A DNA stretch of 64,000 bases from Streptomyces griseoaurantiacus. Its GTDB lineage: Bacteria > Actinomycetota > Actinomycetes > Streptomycetales > Streptomycetaceae. A program made the position numbers and the translations under genes. The notes beneath the pieces were generated by a model, which was given only the letters and a program-made list of their open reading frames with translations, was not told where the DNA came from and did not search any database. How positions within the stretch are numbered: the first letter of the stretch is position 1; each line of letters opens with the position of its first letter. Below, piece after piece: positions 8,580-16,649 of the stretch. The stretch covers positions 1-64,000 of the forward strand of contig BNBP01000022.1 in the NCBI GenBank assembly GCA_014656015.1. The letters are read 5' to 3'.

Positions 8580-10073
8580 TCACCCCGCCGCCCGGCAACG
8601 CCCTCCGTTCAGCGTGAAGTCGTGCGGCGCGGCGCCGCTGCCGGCGCCCAGGAAACCCAGGGCGAAGGTGCCGCCGGCGGCGACGTTCTTGTTGTAGTCG
8701 GCGGCAGTGGCCGTCACCCTCGGGCCGGACTGGGTGAGCGCGGCGTCCCATACCTGGGTGACGCGCTGGTCGCCGCCGAAGGTCCAGCCCACCCGCCAGT
8801 CGGTGAGGGCCGTCGGAGAGGTGACGGTGACCGTGGCCTGGAAGCCGTCCGGCCAGGCGTTGACGATCTCGTACGCAACCTCGCACCCCGTCGCGGGGGC
8901 CTCCGGCCGCTCCCCCGCCCCCCGGGCGCTCCGTGCCGTGCCGGACGGCTCGCCCTGGGGCTCGGGGTCGCGGTCGCCCTGGGTGGCCCTCGTGGCGGAA
9001 CCGGTCGCCGGGCGGGAGGTGGAGGAGGCGCCCGGGACGTCCTCGCCGGGCGAGGGACGGGTGGTGGGCGGGAGGGAGAACGAGGGCTCGGCCGCGGGCC
9101 GTTCGGCGGCCGTGTCACGGGCGACGGCGCTCTCGTCGGACGTGCCGGACTGCATCAGCGACACGGTCAGCGCCAGCGCGGAGACGAGCACCGCGCCGGC
9201 CAGGATGCCGGTGCGGCCGATCCGGGGCCGGGTGACGGTGCCGACCGCGAGCCCGGTGTCGGCGGCCGCGTCGACCCGGCCGCCGCTGAGTCCGGCCTCC
9301 GCCGCCCGGCGCCGCCGCTCCAGATAGGCGAGTCCGCCCCAGCCGATCACCCCGCCGGTCAGCGCGGCCGGCAGGCCGCCGCCCGAGACGCGCAGGCACG
9401 CGGCGGCCTCGGCGCACTCCACGCACACGGCCAGGTGCCGCGAGAGGTCCCCGGGGGTGTCCGTGCCGGGGGTGCGGGTGACGACGTCGAGGAGTCCGGC
9501 GTAGGCGCGGCACTCCGCGTCCAGGGGCGCGTCGAGGTGGTTGCGATGGCAACGGTCGCGGAACAGGGCCCGCACCTGGTCGAGTTCCCGGGCGGTGGCC
9601 GAGGGGTCGAGGCCCAGTCGGCGGGCCACGTGCGGCAGGGGCAGCGATTCCGCCTCGGCGAGCCACAGCAGCGCCGCGTCCGGTTCCTGCATGTCGCGCA
9701 GCGCGCGCAGGGCGAGGGGGCGGCGCAGCGGCGGTCCGGTGTACCGCGCGGCCTTCTCGGCGTGCAGCCACAGTCGCAGATCGGGGTCGAGACGGTGGCC
9801 CAGCCCTCGTGCCTCCCATTCGGCGGCGGTGGTGCGCACGGCCGTGAGCAGCAGCGGGATGCGGGGCAGTCGCGGTGTCCGGCGTCCGGCGCCGCCTGCC
9901 ATGGCCTCGGCGGCGCGCGCCTCGCCGATGCCCCGGGTGAACGCCTCCGCCGCCAGTTCCGCGCCGGCCGCCGAACCCGAGGTGCACAGGTCGGCGTAGG
10001 ACAGGACCGCGTCCCACACCTCCGTGAACTCGGCCGCCTCGGCGGCGTCCTGGGGGATCGGCAGGTCGGGCAT
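8580..10073 (-). CDS. ECF sigma factor fused to zinc-finger region, membrane helix and CBM2 domain
   Basis: This 497-residue protein starts at ATG after a good AGGAG. Residues 15-95 resemble sigma region 2 (FTEVWDAVLSYADLC, then LLLTAVRTTAAEW). Residues 133-175 resemble the region 4 helix-turn-helix (LPLPHVARRLGLDPSATA). A His-x3-Cys-x2-Cys zinc-finger motif, as in ZAS anti-sigma domains, is at H213, C217 and C220. A single membrane helix spans about 289-307. A Pro/Ser/Thr-rich linker follows, and from C397 to C493 there is a family 2 carbohydrate-binding module with WRVGWTF and a terminal disulfide pair. Expected topology puts the sigma part in the cytoplasm and the CBM2 outside, so one polypeptide could sense cellulose- or chitin-like polymers and control transcription. 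The architecture recalls the ECF52-type sigma factors with C-terminal extensions; family membership is my inference from memory. Region 2 is divergent, so direct promoter activity is not certain. Confidence 0.7.
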   Translation of the reverse strand: MPDLPIPQDAAEAAEFTEVWDAVLSYADLCTSGSAAGAELAAEAFTRGIGEARAAEAMAGGAGRRTPRLPRIPLLLTAVRTTAAEWEARGLGHRLDPDLRLWLHAEKAARYTGPPLRRPLALRALRDMQEPDAALLWLAEAESLPLPHVARRLGLDPSATARELDQVRALFRDRCHRNHLDAPLDAECRAYAGLLDVVTRTPGTDTPGDLSRHLAVCVECAEAAACLRVSGGGLPAALTGGVIGWGGLAYLERRRRAAEAGLSGGRVDAAADTGLAVGTVTRPRIGRTGILAGAVLVSALALTVSLMQSGTSDESAVARDTAAERPAAEPSFSLPPTTRPSPGEDVPGASSTSRPATGSATRATQGDRDPEPQGEPSGTARSARGAGERPEAPATGCEVAYEIVNAWPDGFQATVTVTSPTALTDWRVGWTFGGDQRVTQVWDAALTQSGPRVTATAADYNKNVAAGGTFALGFLGAGSGAAPHDFTLNGGRCRAAG

Positions 10074-10300
10074 GGGGGCTCCTGCGTCAACGGCTGCGTC
10101 CAGTGGCCTGTTCTCACAGGCGAAGCCAACGTGCCCTTTGCATACGGGAGTTGGTGGACGTCTCACGACAGGGCCCGAGCTTTTCACGCTTTCCGCACAA
10201 GAGACAAGCGGCGCATCCGGATACCCGCGCGCGCCCGTCCGGGACCTCGTCGAGCCGACATCCGCACACCCGGACGCGGCGCACCGCACACACGGACGCG

Positions 10301-10334
10301 GCGGCCGCGCCGGCCGGAAAGCCGGGGCGGCCGC
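10301..10334 (-). terminator. Stem-loop downstream of the radical SAM gene
   Basis: GCGGCCGC (10301-10308) pairs perfectly with 10327-10334, and an inner CCGGC/GCCGG pair encloses the loop CGGAAA. It begins 24 bp after the radical SAM stop codon, where a terminator is expected. There is no T-tract, which is common in Streptomyces. Confidence 0.55.
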
Positions 10335-10357
10335 CTCATCCGCGCGGGGGCGGGAAC

Positions 10358-11677
10358 TCAGACCTCCAGTGCGCGCTCCGCCGGGAGGCTGTCCATGAAG
10401 GAGCTGACGGAGAAGACCGCGCGGCCCGGTCCGGGCGGGCCGTATCCGGGCGGGGAGGAGAGTCCGAAGTCCTCCATCGTCTGCCGGTAGGCCTCCAGGA
10501 GCCGGATGTGGTACTCCAGGGGCGCGCCGTTCGGGTTGGCCTTGCCGAGGGGGGTCGTCGGCTCGGGGCACCACGTGGTGAAGCGGGGCGTGATGCCGTG
10601 CGACATGAAGAAGCGCAGGCCCTCCGTCGTCGAGGCGATCGCCTCGTCGACCGTCTTGAAGCCGAAGGGCTCGGCCATCTCGACGCCGGCGACGAAGTTC
10701 GGGATCACGTTGCGCGCGCCGAAGACGTCGGCGGAGTCGAGGATCCGCCTGTGCCACTCGTCACGGCCGACGTACCGCTCCTTGCCGGGGCAGTACATCT
10801 TGAACAGGTACTCGTCCCACACCTCGAAGTTGGGGTGGTAGATCTGGACGCCGTAGTCCTTGAACCGCTGCACGTCCGGCTTGGGCAGTGCCTGGGCGAC
10901 GACCTTGCCGATCCAGCGGCCGGGGAAGCGCTCCTCGATGGCCTTGGCGTAGTGGCCGTAGAAGTCGGCCTCGTCACGGCCGGAGACCGTCTTCGTGATG
11001 GCGCCGCCGGTGAGGGTGTAGGCGGTGGAGGCCCTCTGGGTGTCGTACTTGTCGATGATCTCCAGCGCCTCCAGCACCTCCTCGACGTCCTTGACGCCGG
11101 TGTAGGGCCGGCCGGCCGCCTTGTGCTGGCGCCAGTTGTGGTTGATGTCGCAGTACTGGCACTCCTCCTTGGCGCCGAAGTACTGGCAGACCCGGAAGAC
11201 GGTGAGGTAGATCAGGTAGCCCCACTGGATGGTGGGTGCCACCTCCATCACGGACTTCCCGTTGGAGAGGGTGTGCCGGTAGTACTCCGGCATGGGGGGC
11301 ACGCCCACGTCGGCGATCCGGGCACCGTCGAGGTACAGGCCGAGCACGCCGTCCTCGTCGGCGGCGACCCGGTACGGCGAGGAGGGGTTGACCCGTACCG
11401 AGACGACGGTGCGGCGCAGGTCGTAGGGGCCGCCGGTGAGGATGATCTCCTCCGGGGGGCGGCGCAGCGCGGCCTCGCCCAGCTCCGGCAGGGTGCCGTG
11501 GTCGAAGGAGAAGATGAAGTACGACTTCGGCTTGACGTCCCCGCTCTCGTTGTCGCTGAGCGCGGACGCGTCGAAGGCGACCCCGCCCCTGAGGAGGTCC
11601 TCCTTGAAGACGGCCTCGCGCGGCACGTGCGCGAACCGTTCCAGCAGATCCTCGACCAGCGCGGTGCGGCTGCCCAT
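10358..11677 (-). CDS. Radical SAM protein with atypical CX8CX2C cluster motif
   Basis: The protein has 439 residues; its ATG is preceded by GGGAGGAG, which fixes the start. Residues 1-150 form an N-terminal region without a family I can name. C164, C173 and C176 (context VCQYF...ECQYCDIN) are arranged as CX8CX2C, not the usual CX3CX2C of radical SAM enzymes. The following sequence reads like a radical SAM barrel: a TLTGGAI strand-loop that would contact SAM, IYHPNFEVWDE, and later FVAGVEMAEPF and ITPRFTTWCPEP. Members of this superfamily cleave S-adenosylmethionine on a [4Fe-4S] cluster to generate a 5'-deoxyadenosyl radical. I cannot name the substrate. It is a single gene with its own promoter side facing the divergent alditol oxidase gene 150 bp away, so a shared regulatory region is possible. 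Confidence 0.75.
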   Translation of the reverse strand: MGSRTALVEDLLERFAHVPREAVFKEDLLRGGVAFDASALSDNESGDVKPKSYFIFSFDHGTLPELGEAALRRPPEEIILTGGPYDLRRTVVSVRVNPSSPYRVAADEDGVLGLYLDGARIADVGVPPMPEYYRHTLSNGKSVMEVAPTIQWGYLIYLTVFRVCQYFGAKEECQYCDINHNWRQHKAAGRPYTGVKDVEEVLEALEIIDKYDTQRASTAYTLTGGAITKTVSGRDEADFYGHYAKAIEERFPGRWIGKVVAQALPKPDVQRFKDYGVQIYHPNFEVWDEYLFKMYCPGKERYVGRDEWHRRILDSADVFGARNVIPNFVAGVEMAEPFGFKTVDEAIASTTEGLRFFMSHGITPRFTTWCPEPTTPLGKANPNGAPLEYHIRLLEAYRQTMEDFGLSSPPGYGPPGPGRAVFSVSSFMDSLPAERALEV

Positions 11678-11827
11678 CCGTTGTCTCCTCCCTGGTCGGA
11701 CGTTCCACTCCTCACGGTATGCCCCCGCTCGCCCGGCACGGGTACCGGGTCCCCGCGTGCCGGGAACGGGTGAGAAGGTGCGTACGGCGGCGACCAGCGC
11801 CGCAGGGACTCTCCCGGAGGAACCACA

Positions 11828-13075
11828 GTGACGAGGGACACGGTCACCAACTGGGCCGGCAACATCATCTACACGGCCGAGGAGCTGCACCGCCCGCGCT
11901 CGCTCGACGCGCTGCGGGCCGTCGTCGCCGACAGTGCCCGGCTGCGGGTGCTGGGCAGCGGGCACTCCTTCAACGAGATCGCCGAGCCCGGCGCGGACGG
12001 TGTGCTGCTGTCGCTGGACGCACTGCCCTCCGAGGTGGCGGTGGACACCGCGGCCCGCACGGTGCGGGTCGGGGGCGGGGTGCGGTACGCGGAGCTGGCG
12101 CGGGTGGTGCACGCGCACGGGCTGGCGCTGCCGAACATGGCCTCCCTGCCGCACATCTCCGTGGCAGGCTCGGTGGCCACCGGCACCCACGGCTCGGGCG
12201 TGGCCAACGGCCCGCTCGCCGCGGCGGTCCGGGAGGTCGAGCTGGTCACGGCGGACGGTTCGACGCTGGTCGTCGGCCGGGACGACCCGCGCTTCGACGG
12301 CATGGTGACCTCGCTGGGCGCGCTCGGCGTGGTGACCGCGCTCACCCTGGATCTGGAGCCGGACTACGAGGTGGCACAGCACGTCTTCACCGAGCTGCCG
12401 CTGGAGGGGCTGGACTACGAGGCGGTGGCGGCCTCGGCGTACAGCGTGAGCCTGTTCACCGACTGGCGTGCGCCCGGGTTCCGCCAGGTGTGGCTGAAGC
12501 GGCGCACCGATCAGGCCGAGGTGGACTTCCCGTGGGCGGCCCCGGCGACCGAGAAGATGCACCCGGTACCGGGCATGCCGGCGGTCAACTGCACCGAGCA
12601 GTTCGGTGTGCCGGGCCCCTGGCACGAGCGGCTGCCGCACTTCCGGGCGGAGTTCGTCCCCAGCAGCGGGGCGGAGCTGCAGTCGGAGTACCTGCTGCCC
12701 CGGGGGCACGCGACGGCCGCGCTGCACGCCGTGGAGGAGATCGGCGCCGTGCTCGCGCCGGTCCTGCAGACCTGTGAGGTGCGCACGATCGCGGCGGACG
12801 CCCAGTGGCTCGGCCCGGCGTACGGCCGCGACTCGGTGGCGCTGCACTTCACATGGGTGGAGGACACGGAACTGGTCCTGCCGGTGGTGCGGCGGCTGGA
12901 GTCGGCCCTGGACGGCTTCGACGCCCGGCCGCACTGGGGCAAGGTCTTCACCACCGCGCCCGCGACGCTGCGCGCCCGCTATCCGCGGCTGGCCGACTTC
13001 GCCGCGCTCGCGGCGGAGCTCGACCCGGCCGGCACCTTCCGCAACGCCTTCGTGGAGGCGGTACTGGCCGGCTGA
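11828..13075 (+). CDS. aldO: Alditol oxidase (FAD-dependent xylitol/sorbitol oxidase)
   Basis: This 415-residue VAO-family flavoprotein oxidises the terminal hydroxyl of alditols such as xylitol and sorbitol to the aldose with production of hydrogen peroxide. The sequence agrees over its whole length with S. coelicolor alditol oxidase as I remember it. The FAD-binding PP-loop is VLGSGHSFNE, with H46 at the position of the histidine that carries covalent FAD in that enzyme. The second FAD segment is LPHISVAGSVATGTHGSG. The C-terminal ALO-type domain ends with RPHWGKVF and YPRLADFAAL. The start is GTG after GGAGG. It is cytoplasmic (no signal peptide), transcribed alone, divergent from the radical SAM gene, and followed by a TetR regulator on the same strand that could control it. 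Confidence 0.93.
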   Translation: MTRDTVTNWAGNIIYTAEELHRPRSLDALRAVVADSARLRVLGSGHSFNEIAEPGADGVLLSLDALPSEVAVDTAARTVRVGGGVRYAELARVVHAHGLALPNMASLPHISVAGSVATGTHGSGVANGPLAAAVREVELVTADGSTLVVGRDDPRFDGMVTSLGALGVVTALTLDLEPDYEVAQHVFTELPLEGLDYEAVAASAYSVSLFTDWRAPGFRQVWLKRRTDQAEVDFPWAAPATEKMHPVPGMPAVNCTEQFGVPGPWHERLPHFRAEFVPSSGAELQSEYLLPRGHATAALHAVEEIGAVLAPVLQTCEVRTIAADAQWLGPAYGRDSVALHFTWVEDTELVLPVVRRLESALDGFDARPHWGKVFTTAPATLRARYPRLADFAALAAELDPAGTFRNAFVEAVLAG

Positions 13076-13209
13076 CCGCCGGCGCCGGCCGGACGGGGCG
13101 GGCGTCCGCCGCCCGCCGCGGATGGCCCTGCCGCCGGGCCGGGAAGGCTCGCCCCGGCCGGGCGGTAATCTCGGCATCCAGGGTGTCACGCGTGGTGGGA
13201 AGGGTGTTC

Positions 13210-13803
13210 ATGGCCCGTGCCGGGGTCAGTGTCGAGCGGCTCGTGACGGCCGCCGCGGAGCTCGCCGACGAAGTGGGCTTCGAAGGGGTCACACTGTCCG
13301 CGCTCGCGCGGCGCTTCGGGGTGAAGGACGCCAGTCTGTACGCGCATGTGCGCGGCCTGCGCGAGCTGCGGACGCGGCTCGCGCTGCTGGCCGGCGGCGA
13401 GATGATCGACGAGATCGCCGCGGCCGTGGCCGGACGGGCCGGGCGGGAGGCGCTGGCGGCCTTCGCCGGGGCCTACCGGGACTACGCGCTGCGGCATCCG
13501 GGACGGTACGCGGCGACGCAGATCCGGATCGACCCCGCCCTCGTCCCCGACTCCCCCGCGATGCGCCGCACCGCCGAGATCACCTACGGCATGCTGCGCG
13601 CCTACGGCCTCGGCGAGCCCGATCTCACCGATGCCGTAAGGCTGTTGCGGGCCACCTTCCACGGGTACTGCGCGCTGGAGGCGGCGGGCGGCTTCGCCGA
13701 TCCGCGGGACGTGCGGGCCTCCTGGGACAAGGCGGTGGACGCGCTGCACGTGGCCCTGGAGAACTGGCCGAGGGAGACGGCCGCCGCCGCGGCCGGGCCC
13801 TGA
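13210..13803 (+). CDS. TetR-family transcriptional regulator (WHG C-terminal domain)
   Basis: The protein has 197 residues. The ATG at 13210 follows GGAAGGG by a few bases. Residues 8-55 form the TetR helix-turn-helix (FEGVTLSALARRFGVKDASLYAHVRGL). The C-terminal half carries the WHG-type ligand-binding domain (YRDYALRHPGRYAATQI, then FHGYCALEAAGGF). Such proteins repress nearby genes until a small ligand binds. It stands 134 bp after aldO on the same strand and is closed off by a strong terminator, so aldO is the simplest target, but no operator could be identified. Confidence 0.85.
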   Translation: MARAGVSVERLVTAAAELADEVGFEGVTLSALARRFGVKDASLYAHVRGLRELRTRLALLAGGEMIDEIAAAVAGRAGREALAAFAGAYRDYALRHPGRYAATQIRIDPALVPDSPAMRRTAEITYGMLRAYGLGEPDLTDAVRLLRATFHGYCALEAAGGFADPRDVRASWDKAVDALHVALENWPRETAAAAAGP

Positions 13804-13815
13804 GCGGCGGGCCGG

Positions 13816-13851
13816 CCTGGGGCGCCCCGGTTCCGGTCGGGACGCCCCAGG
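13816..13851 (+). terminator. Intrinsic terminator after the TetR gene
   Basis: CCTGGGGCG (13816-13824) and CGCCCCAGG (13843-13851) form a perfect 9-bp stem 12 bp after the TetR stop codon. No T-tract follows, typical for Streptomyces terminators. Confidence 0.7.
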
Positions 13852-14035
13852 GTTCGGGGGGAGGGATCACGCGAACGCGGGTCGCACGGACACCGCGCTC
13901 CGGTCCCTCCGGTGCCGGACGCAGTATCGGACACCGCGTCCCGCACACGCGAACTCACCAGCTCTTAGTACTGGGTTGCCCGGTGAACAGAAGTATGCGT
14001 GCTGTGACGCCGCTCGTTGTAGGGGGAGATCCATA

Positions 14036-14064
14036 TTGACTTCGGGCGAGGGCGGGCGTATGCG
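14036..14064 (+). promoter_or_regulatory. Candidate sigma-70 promoter of the homocysteine methyltransferase gene
   Basis: TTGACT at 14036-14041 and TATGCG at 14059-14064 are separated by 17 bp. The -35 box is near consensus and the -10 box is weak. Transcription would begin near 14071, leaving almost no leader before the ATG codons at 14079 or 14088, which fits the absence of a ribosome binding site there. Confidence 0.45.
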
Positions 14065-14087
14065 GCCTGTGCGGTGTAATGGACCGT

Positions 14088-15014
14088 ATGAGCAGTGACA
14101 CACGCCCCTCGCTGACCGAGGCACTGGCCGCGGGCACGCTCGTTCTCGACGGCGGTCTGTCGAACCAGCTCGAGGCGGCCGGGCACGATCTGGGGGATGC
14201 CCTGTGGTCGGCGCGGCTGCTGGCCGAGGCGCCCGAGGCCGTGGTGGAGGCGCACCTGGCCTATTTCGAGGCCGGGGCGAACGTGGCGATCACCGCGAGC
14301 TACCAGGCCACCTTCGAGGGCTTCGCGCGGTACGGCCTCACCCGGGCGCGCACGGCCGAACTCCTCGCGTACAGCGTGGAGTCGGCGCGGGAGGCGGCGC
14401 GCCGGGCGCGGGAGCGCGGGGTGGCGCGGCCCCTGTGGACGGCGGCCTCGGCCGGCCCCTACGGGGCGATGCTCGCGGACGGCTCCGAGTACCGCGGCCG
14501 CTACGGCCTCTCCGTCGACGAACTGGCGGATTTCCACCGACCCCGTCTGGAGGCCCTGGCCGCCGCCCGCCCCGACGTCCTGGCCCTGGAGACGGTGCCG
14601 GACACCGAGGAGGCGCGGGCGCTGCTGCGGGCGGTGCGGGGGCTGGGGGTCCCCGCGTGGCTCTCGTACACGGTCGCGGGCTCCCGCACCCGGGCCGGGC
14701 AGCCCCTGGAGGAGGCGTTCGCCCTGGCCGCGGAGGCGGAGGAGATCGTCGCGGTGGGCGTGAACTGCTGCGCCCCGAAGGACGTGGAGCCCGCGGTGGC
14801 CCTCGCGGCGCAGGTGAGCGGCAAACCGGTCGTCGCCTACCCCAACAGCGGCGAGACCTGGCACGCGGACACCGCCGGGTGGACGGGCCCCGTCACCTTC
14901 ACCCCCGAGGCGGTACGGAATTGGCGGCGGGCGGGCGCCCGTCTGATCGGCGGCTGCTGCAGGGTGGGGCCGACGGGGGTGCGGGGCGTCGCGGAGGCAC
15001 TGGGAGCCACATGA
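14088..15014 (+). CDS. mmuM: Homocysteine S-methyltransferase
   Basis: The product has 308 residues (311 if the in-frame ATG at 14079 is used; neither has a ribosome binding site, so the mRNA may be nearly leaderless). The enzyme transfers a methyl group from S-methylmethionine or SAM to homocysteine to give methionine. It is a Pfam S-methyl_trans TIM barrel. The opening DGGLSNQLEAAGHDL, the segment NVAITASYQATF, and the zinc site made by the cysteine of VNCCAPK and the GGCC pair near the C-terminus are all present, so the site is complete. It is cytoplasmic. It is not adjacent to a transporter for S-methylmethionine and seems to be a single-gene unit. Confidence 0.9.
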   Translation: MSSDTRPSLTEALAAGTLVLDGGLSNQLEAAGHDLGDALWSARLLAEAPEAVVEAHLAYFEAGANVAITASYQATFEGFARYGLTRARTAELLAYSVESAREAARRARERGVARPLWTAASAGPYGAMLADGSEYRGRYGLSVDELADFHRPRLEALAAARPDVLALETVPDTEEARALLRAVRGLGVPAWLSYTVAGSRTRAGQPLEEAFALAAEAEEIVAVGVNCCAPKDVEPAVALAAQVSGKPVVAYPNSGETWHADTAGWTGPVTFTPEAVRNWRRAGARLIGGCCRVGPTGVRGVAEALGAT

Positions 15015-15078
15015 CCGGCTCACCGCGGCCCGCGTGAGGCTCCCGCGGACGCGAGGGGATCGGCGCACCCCGCCCGGA

Positions 15079-15126
15079 CCGGCTCAGCGCACCCCGCCCC
15101 GCCCGGCTCAGCGCACCCCGCCCCGC
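15079..15126. repeat. Two tandem 24-bp repeats over the pip stop codon
   Basis: The 24-bp unit beginning CCGGCTCAGCGCACCCCGCC occurs twice in a row, with a partial copy before it. The second copy contains the stop codon of the prolyl aminopeptidase gene, so copy number changes would alter only the last residues and the 3' untranslated region. Confidence 0.7.
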
Positions 15127-16079
15127 CGGGCGAACCGGTCCAGGGCGCCGCGCACATGGTCCCGCGTCCTCTCCCCGCCCAGGTGGCCCGCGTCCTCGAC
15201 GACGTGCAGTTCCGCCTCGGGCCAGGCGCGGGCGAGTTCCCAGGCGGTGTCGAGCGGGGCGCTCATGTCGAGCCGGCCGTGGACCAGGACGCCGGGGATG
15301 CCGCGCAGCCGGTGGGCCTCGCGCAGCAGGACGCCCTCCTCCAGCCAGGCGCCGTGGGAGAAGTAGTGCGAGCAGATCCGCACCAGGGCGAGCCGCGCCG
15401 CCGAGGGGCGGTCGCCGAACGGGCGGGAGTCCCCGTTCGTCTCCCCCGACAGGACCGCGTCCTCCCAGGCGCACCAGTCCTCGGTGGCCTTCTCCCGTAC
15501 GGCGACGTCCGGGTGGTTCACCAGCCGCGCGTAGGCCGCGACGACGTCACCGTCCCGCGGTGTGCCGGGGGCGCCCGCGAGGAAGCGTTCCCACTGCTCG
15601 GGGAAGAACCGGCCGACGCCCCGGTAGAGCCAGTCGATCTCGGAGCGCCGGGTGGTGGTGACGGCGGGGATCACGATCTCCGAGACCCGCTCCGGATGCC
15701 TCTCGGCGTAGGCGAGGACCAGCGTGGAGCCCCAGGAGCCCCCGTACAGCAGCCAGCGGTCGATGCCCAGGTGGGCGCGCAGCCGCTCCATGTCGGCGAT
15801 CAGGTGCGGGGTGGTGTTGTGCCGCAGGTCGGTGGCGGGGTCGCTCGCGTGCGGGCGGCTGCGCCCGCACTGGCGCTGGTCGAACAGGACGACGCGGTAC
15901 CTGTCCGGGTCGAAGCAGCGGCGCGCGTGGGCGCCGCACCCCGAGCCGGGGCCGCCGTGGACGACCACGGCCGGCTTGCCGTCCGGGTTGCCGCACACCT
16001 CCCAGTACACGAGGTTGCCCTCGCCGACGGCGAGCATCCCGCTCTCGTGGGGCTCGATCGGGGGGAACAGGGTGCGCAT
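15108..16079 (-). CDS. pip: Prolyl aminopeptidase (proline iminopeptidase)
   Basis: This 323-residue S33-family alpha/beta hydrolase removes N-terminal proline from peptides. The oxyanion-hole segment HGGPGSGC, the nucleophile elbow GGSWGS (S115), the acid D271 in HGRLDMSAP and the histidine H299 in EDAGHLG complete the catalytic triad. The family marker FDQRQCGRSRPHA is also present. Length and spacing match full-length family members. The protein has no signal peptide and should act on cytoplasmic peptides. It lies 41 bp downstream of a small hypothetical gene on the same strand and may be co-transcribed with it. Confidence 0.93.
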   Translation of the reverse strand: MRTLFPPIEPHESGMLAVGEGNLVYWEVCGNPDGKPAVVVHGGPGSGCGAHARRCFDPDRYRVVLFDQRQCGRSRPHASDPATDLRHNTTPHLIADMERLRAHLGIDRWLLYGGSWGSTLVLAYAERHPERVSEIVIPAVTTTRRSEIDWLYRGVGRFFPEQWERFLAGAPGTPRDGDVVAAYARLVNHPDVAVREKATEDWCAWEDAVLSGETNGDSRPFGDRPSAARLALVRICSHYFSHGAWLEEGVLLREAHRLRGIPGVLVHGRLDMSAPLDTAWELARAWPEAELHVVEDAGHLGGERTRDHVRGALDRFARRGGVR

Positions 16080-16120
16080 GGCTCACCTTCGGGGGTCGGC
16101 GGGGTCCGGGGCGCGGCGGG

Positions 16121-16561
16121 TCACAGGGACCACCAGCAGTACAGCCGGTGGCCGCGGTCGTGGGCGCGGCGGGCGAGGGTGCTCAGGGCCGTGAGGGCGC
16201 CGCTCGCGGTCTCCTCGGTGAGGCGGGGGGGCTCGCCGCTCGCCCGCCACTGGGCGGCGGCGCACGCGAGGTCGTCCTCACCGGCGTGGGCGAGGACCTC
16301 GCGCGGGGTGTCCGTCACGGCGACCACGAACGGCGGGCCGTCCTGCGGGTCCGACAGGACCTGTCCGCCGCACGGACGGGCGCCCGCCTCCTCGTGGCCG
16401 CAACCCGTCACCGCGGCTTCGAGGCGGACGAGCGCGAGGACCGGGTCGACGCCCCGGAGGCGGACGGGGTCGTGTCCGGTGCGCGTCGGTCCTCCCTCGG
16501 TGCGCGGGACCGCGAGGGCGGCCTCGTCGTCGGGTGCGGAGAAGTAGTCGGCCAGTGGCAT
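16121..16561 (-). CDS. Hypothetical protein upstream of pip
   Basis: This 146-residue protein has no domain I recognise. The ATG at 16561 is chosen because MPLADYFSAPDDEAA starts the part with good codon bias; no ribosome binding site is visible, and a TTG ten codons earlier is an alternative. The sequence is acidic in the first third, contains four cysteines (CGHEE, RPCGG, LACAA, YCWWSL) and ends in an aromatic YCWWSL. The regular alternation of charged and small residues suggests a compact soluble protein. The only functional hint is its position 41 bp before pip. Confidence 0.6.
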   Translation of the reverse strand: MPLADYFSAPDDEAALAVPRTEGGPTRTGHDPVRLRGVDPVLALVRLEAAVTGCGHEEAGARPCGGQVLSDPQDGPPFVVAVTDTPREVLAHAGEDDLACAAAQWRASGEPPRLTEETASGALTALSTLARRAHDRGHRLYCWWSL

Positions 16562-16649
16562 GGCGGCGATTGTGGCAGCCGCCGGCGACAACGGTCCGGG
16601 CCGCCCTCGCCCTCCTCATGTCCGCCGGGAACGCGGACGGTTGACGGCC

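Noticed and set aside
8081..8617. Several short open frames of 60-125 codons before the LamG gene
   Set aside because: None has a ribosome binding site, third-position GC bias or recognisable motif; the region is treated as intergenic.
11678..13189. N-terminal extension of the radical SAM frame to 943 codons
   Set aside because: The extension lies antisense to alditol oxidase, a certain gene; the ribosome binding site and family features begin at 11677.
13867..14124. An 85-codon minus-strand frame between the TetR and methyltransferase genes
   Set aside because: It overlaps the promoter and start of mmuM, is Cys/Arg-rich and has no ribosome binding site.
15061..15130. Short repeats considered as a CRISPR array
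   Set aside because: The units are directly adjacent without spacers and number only two; no cas genes are present.
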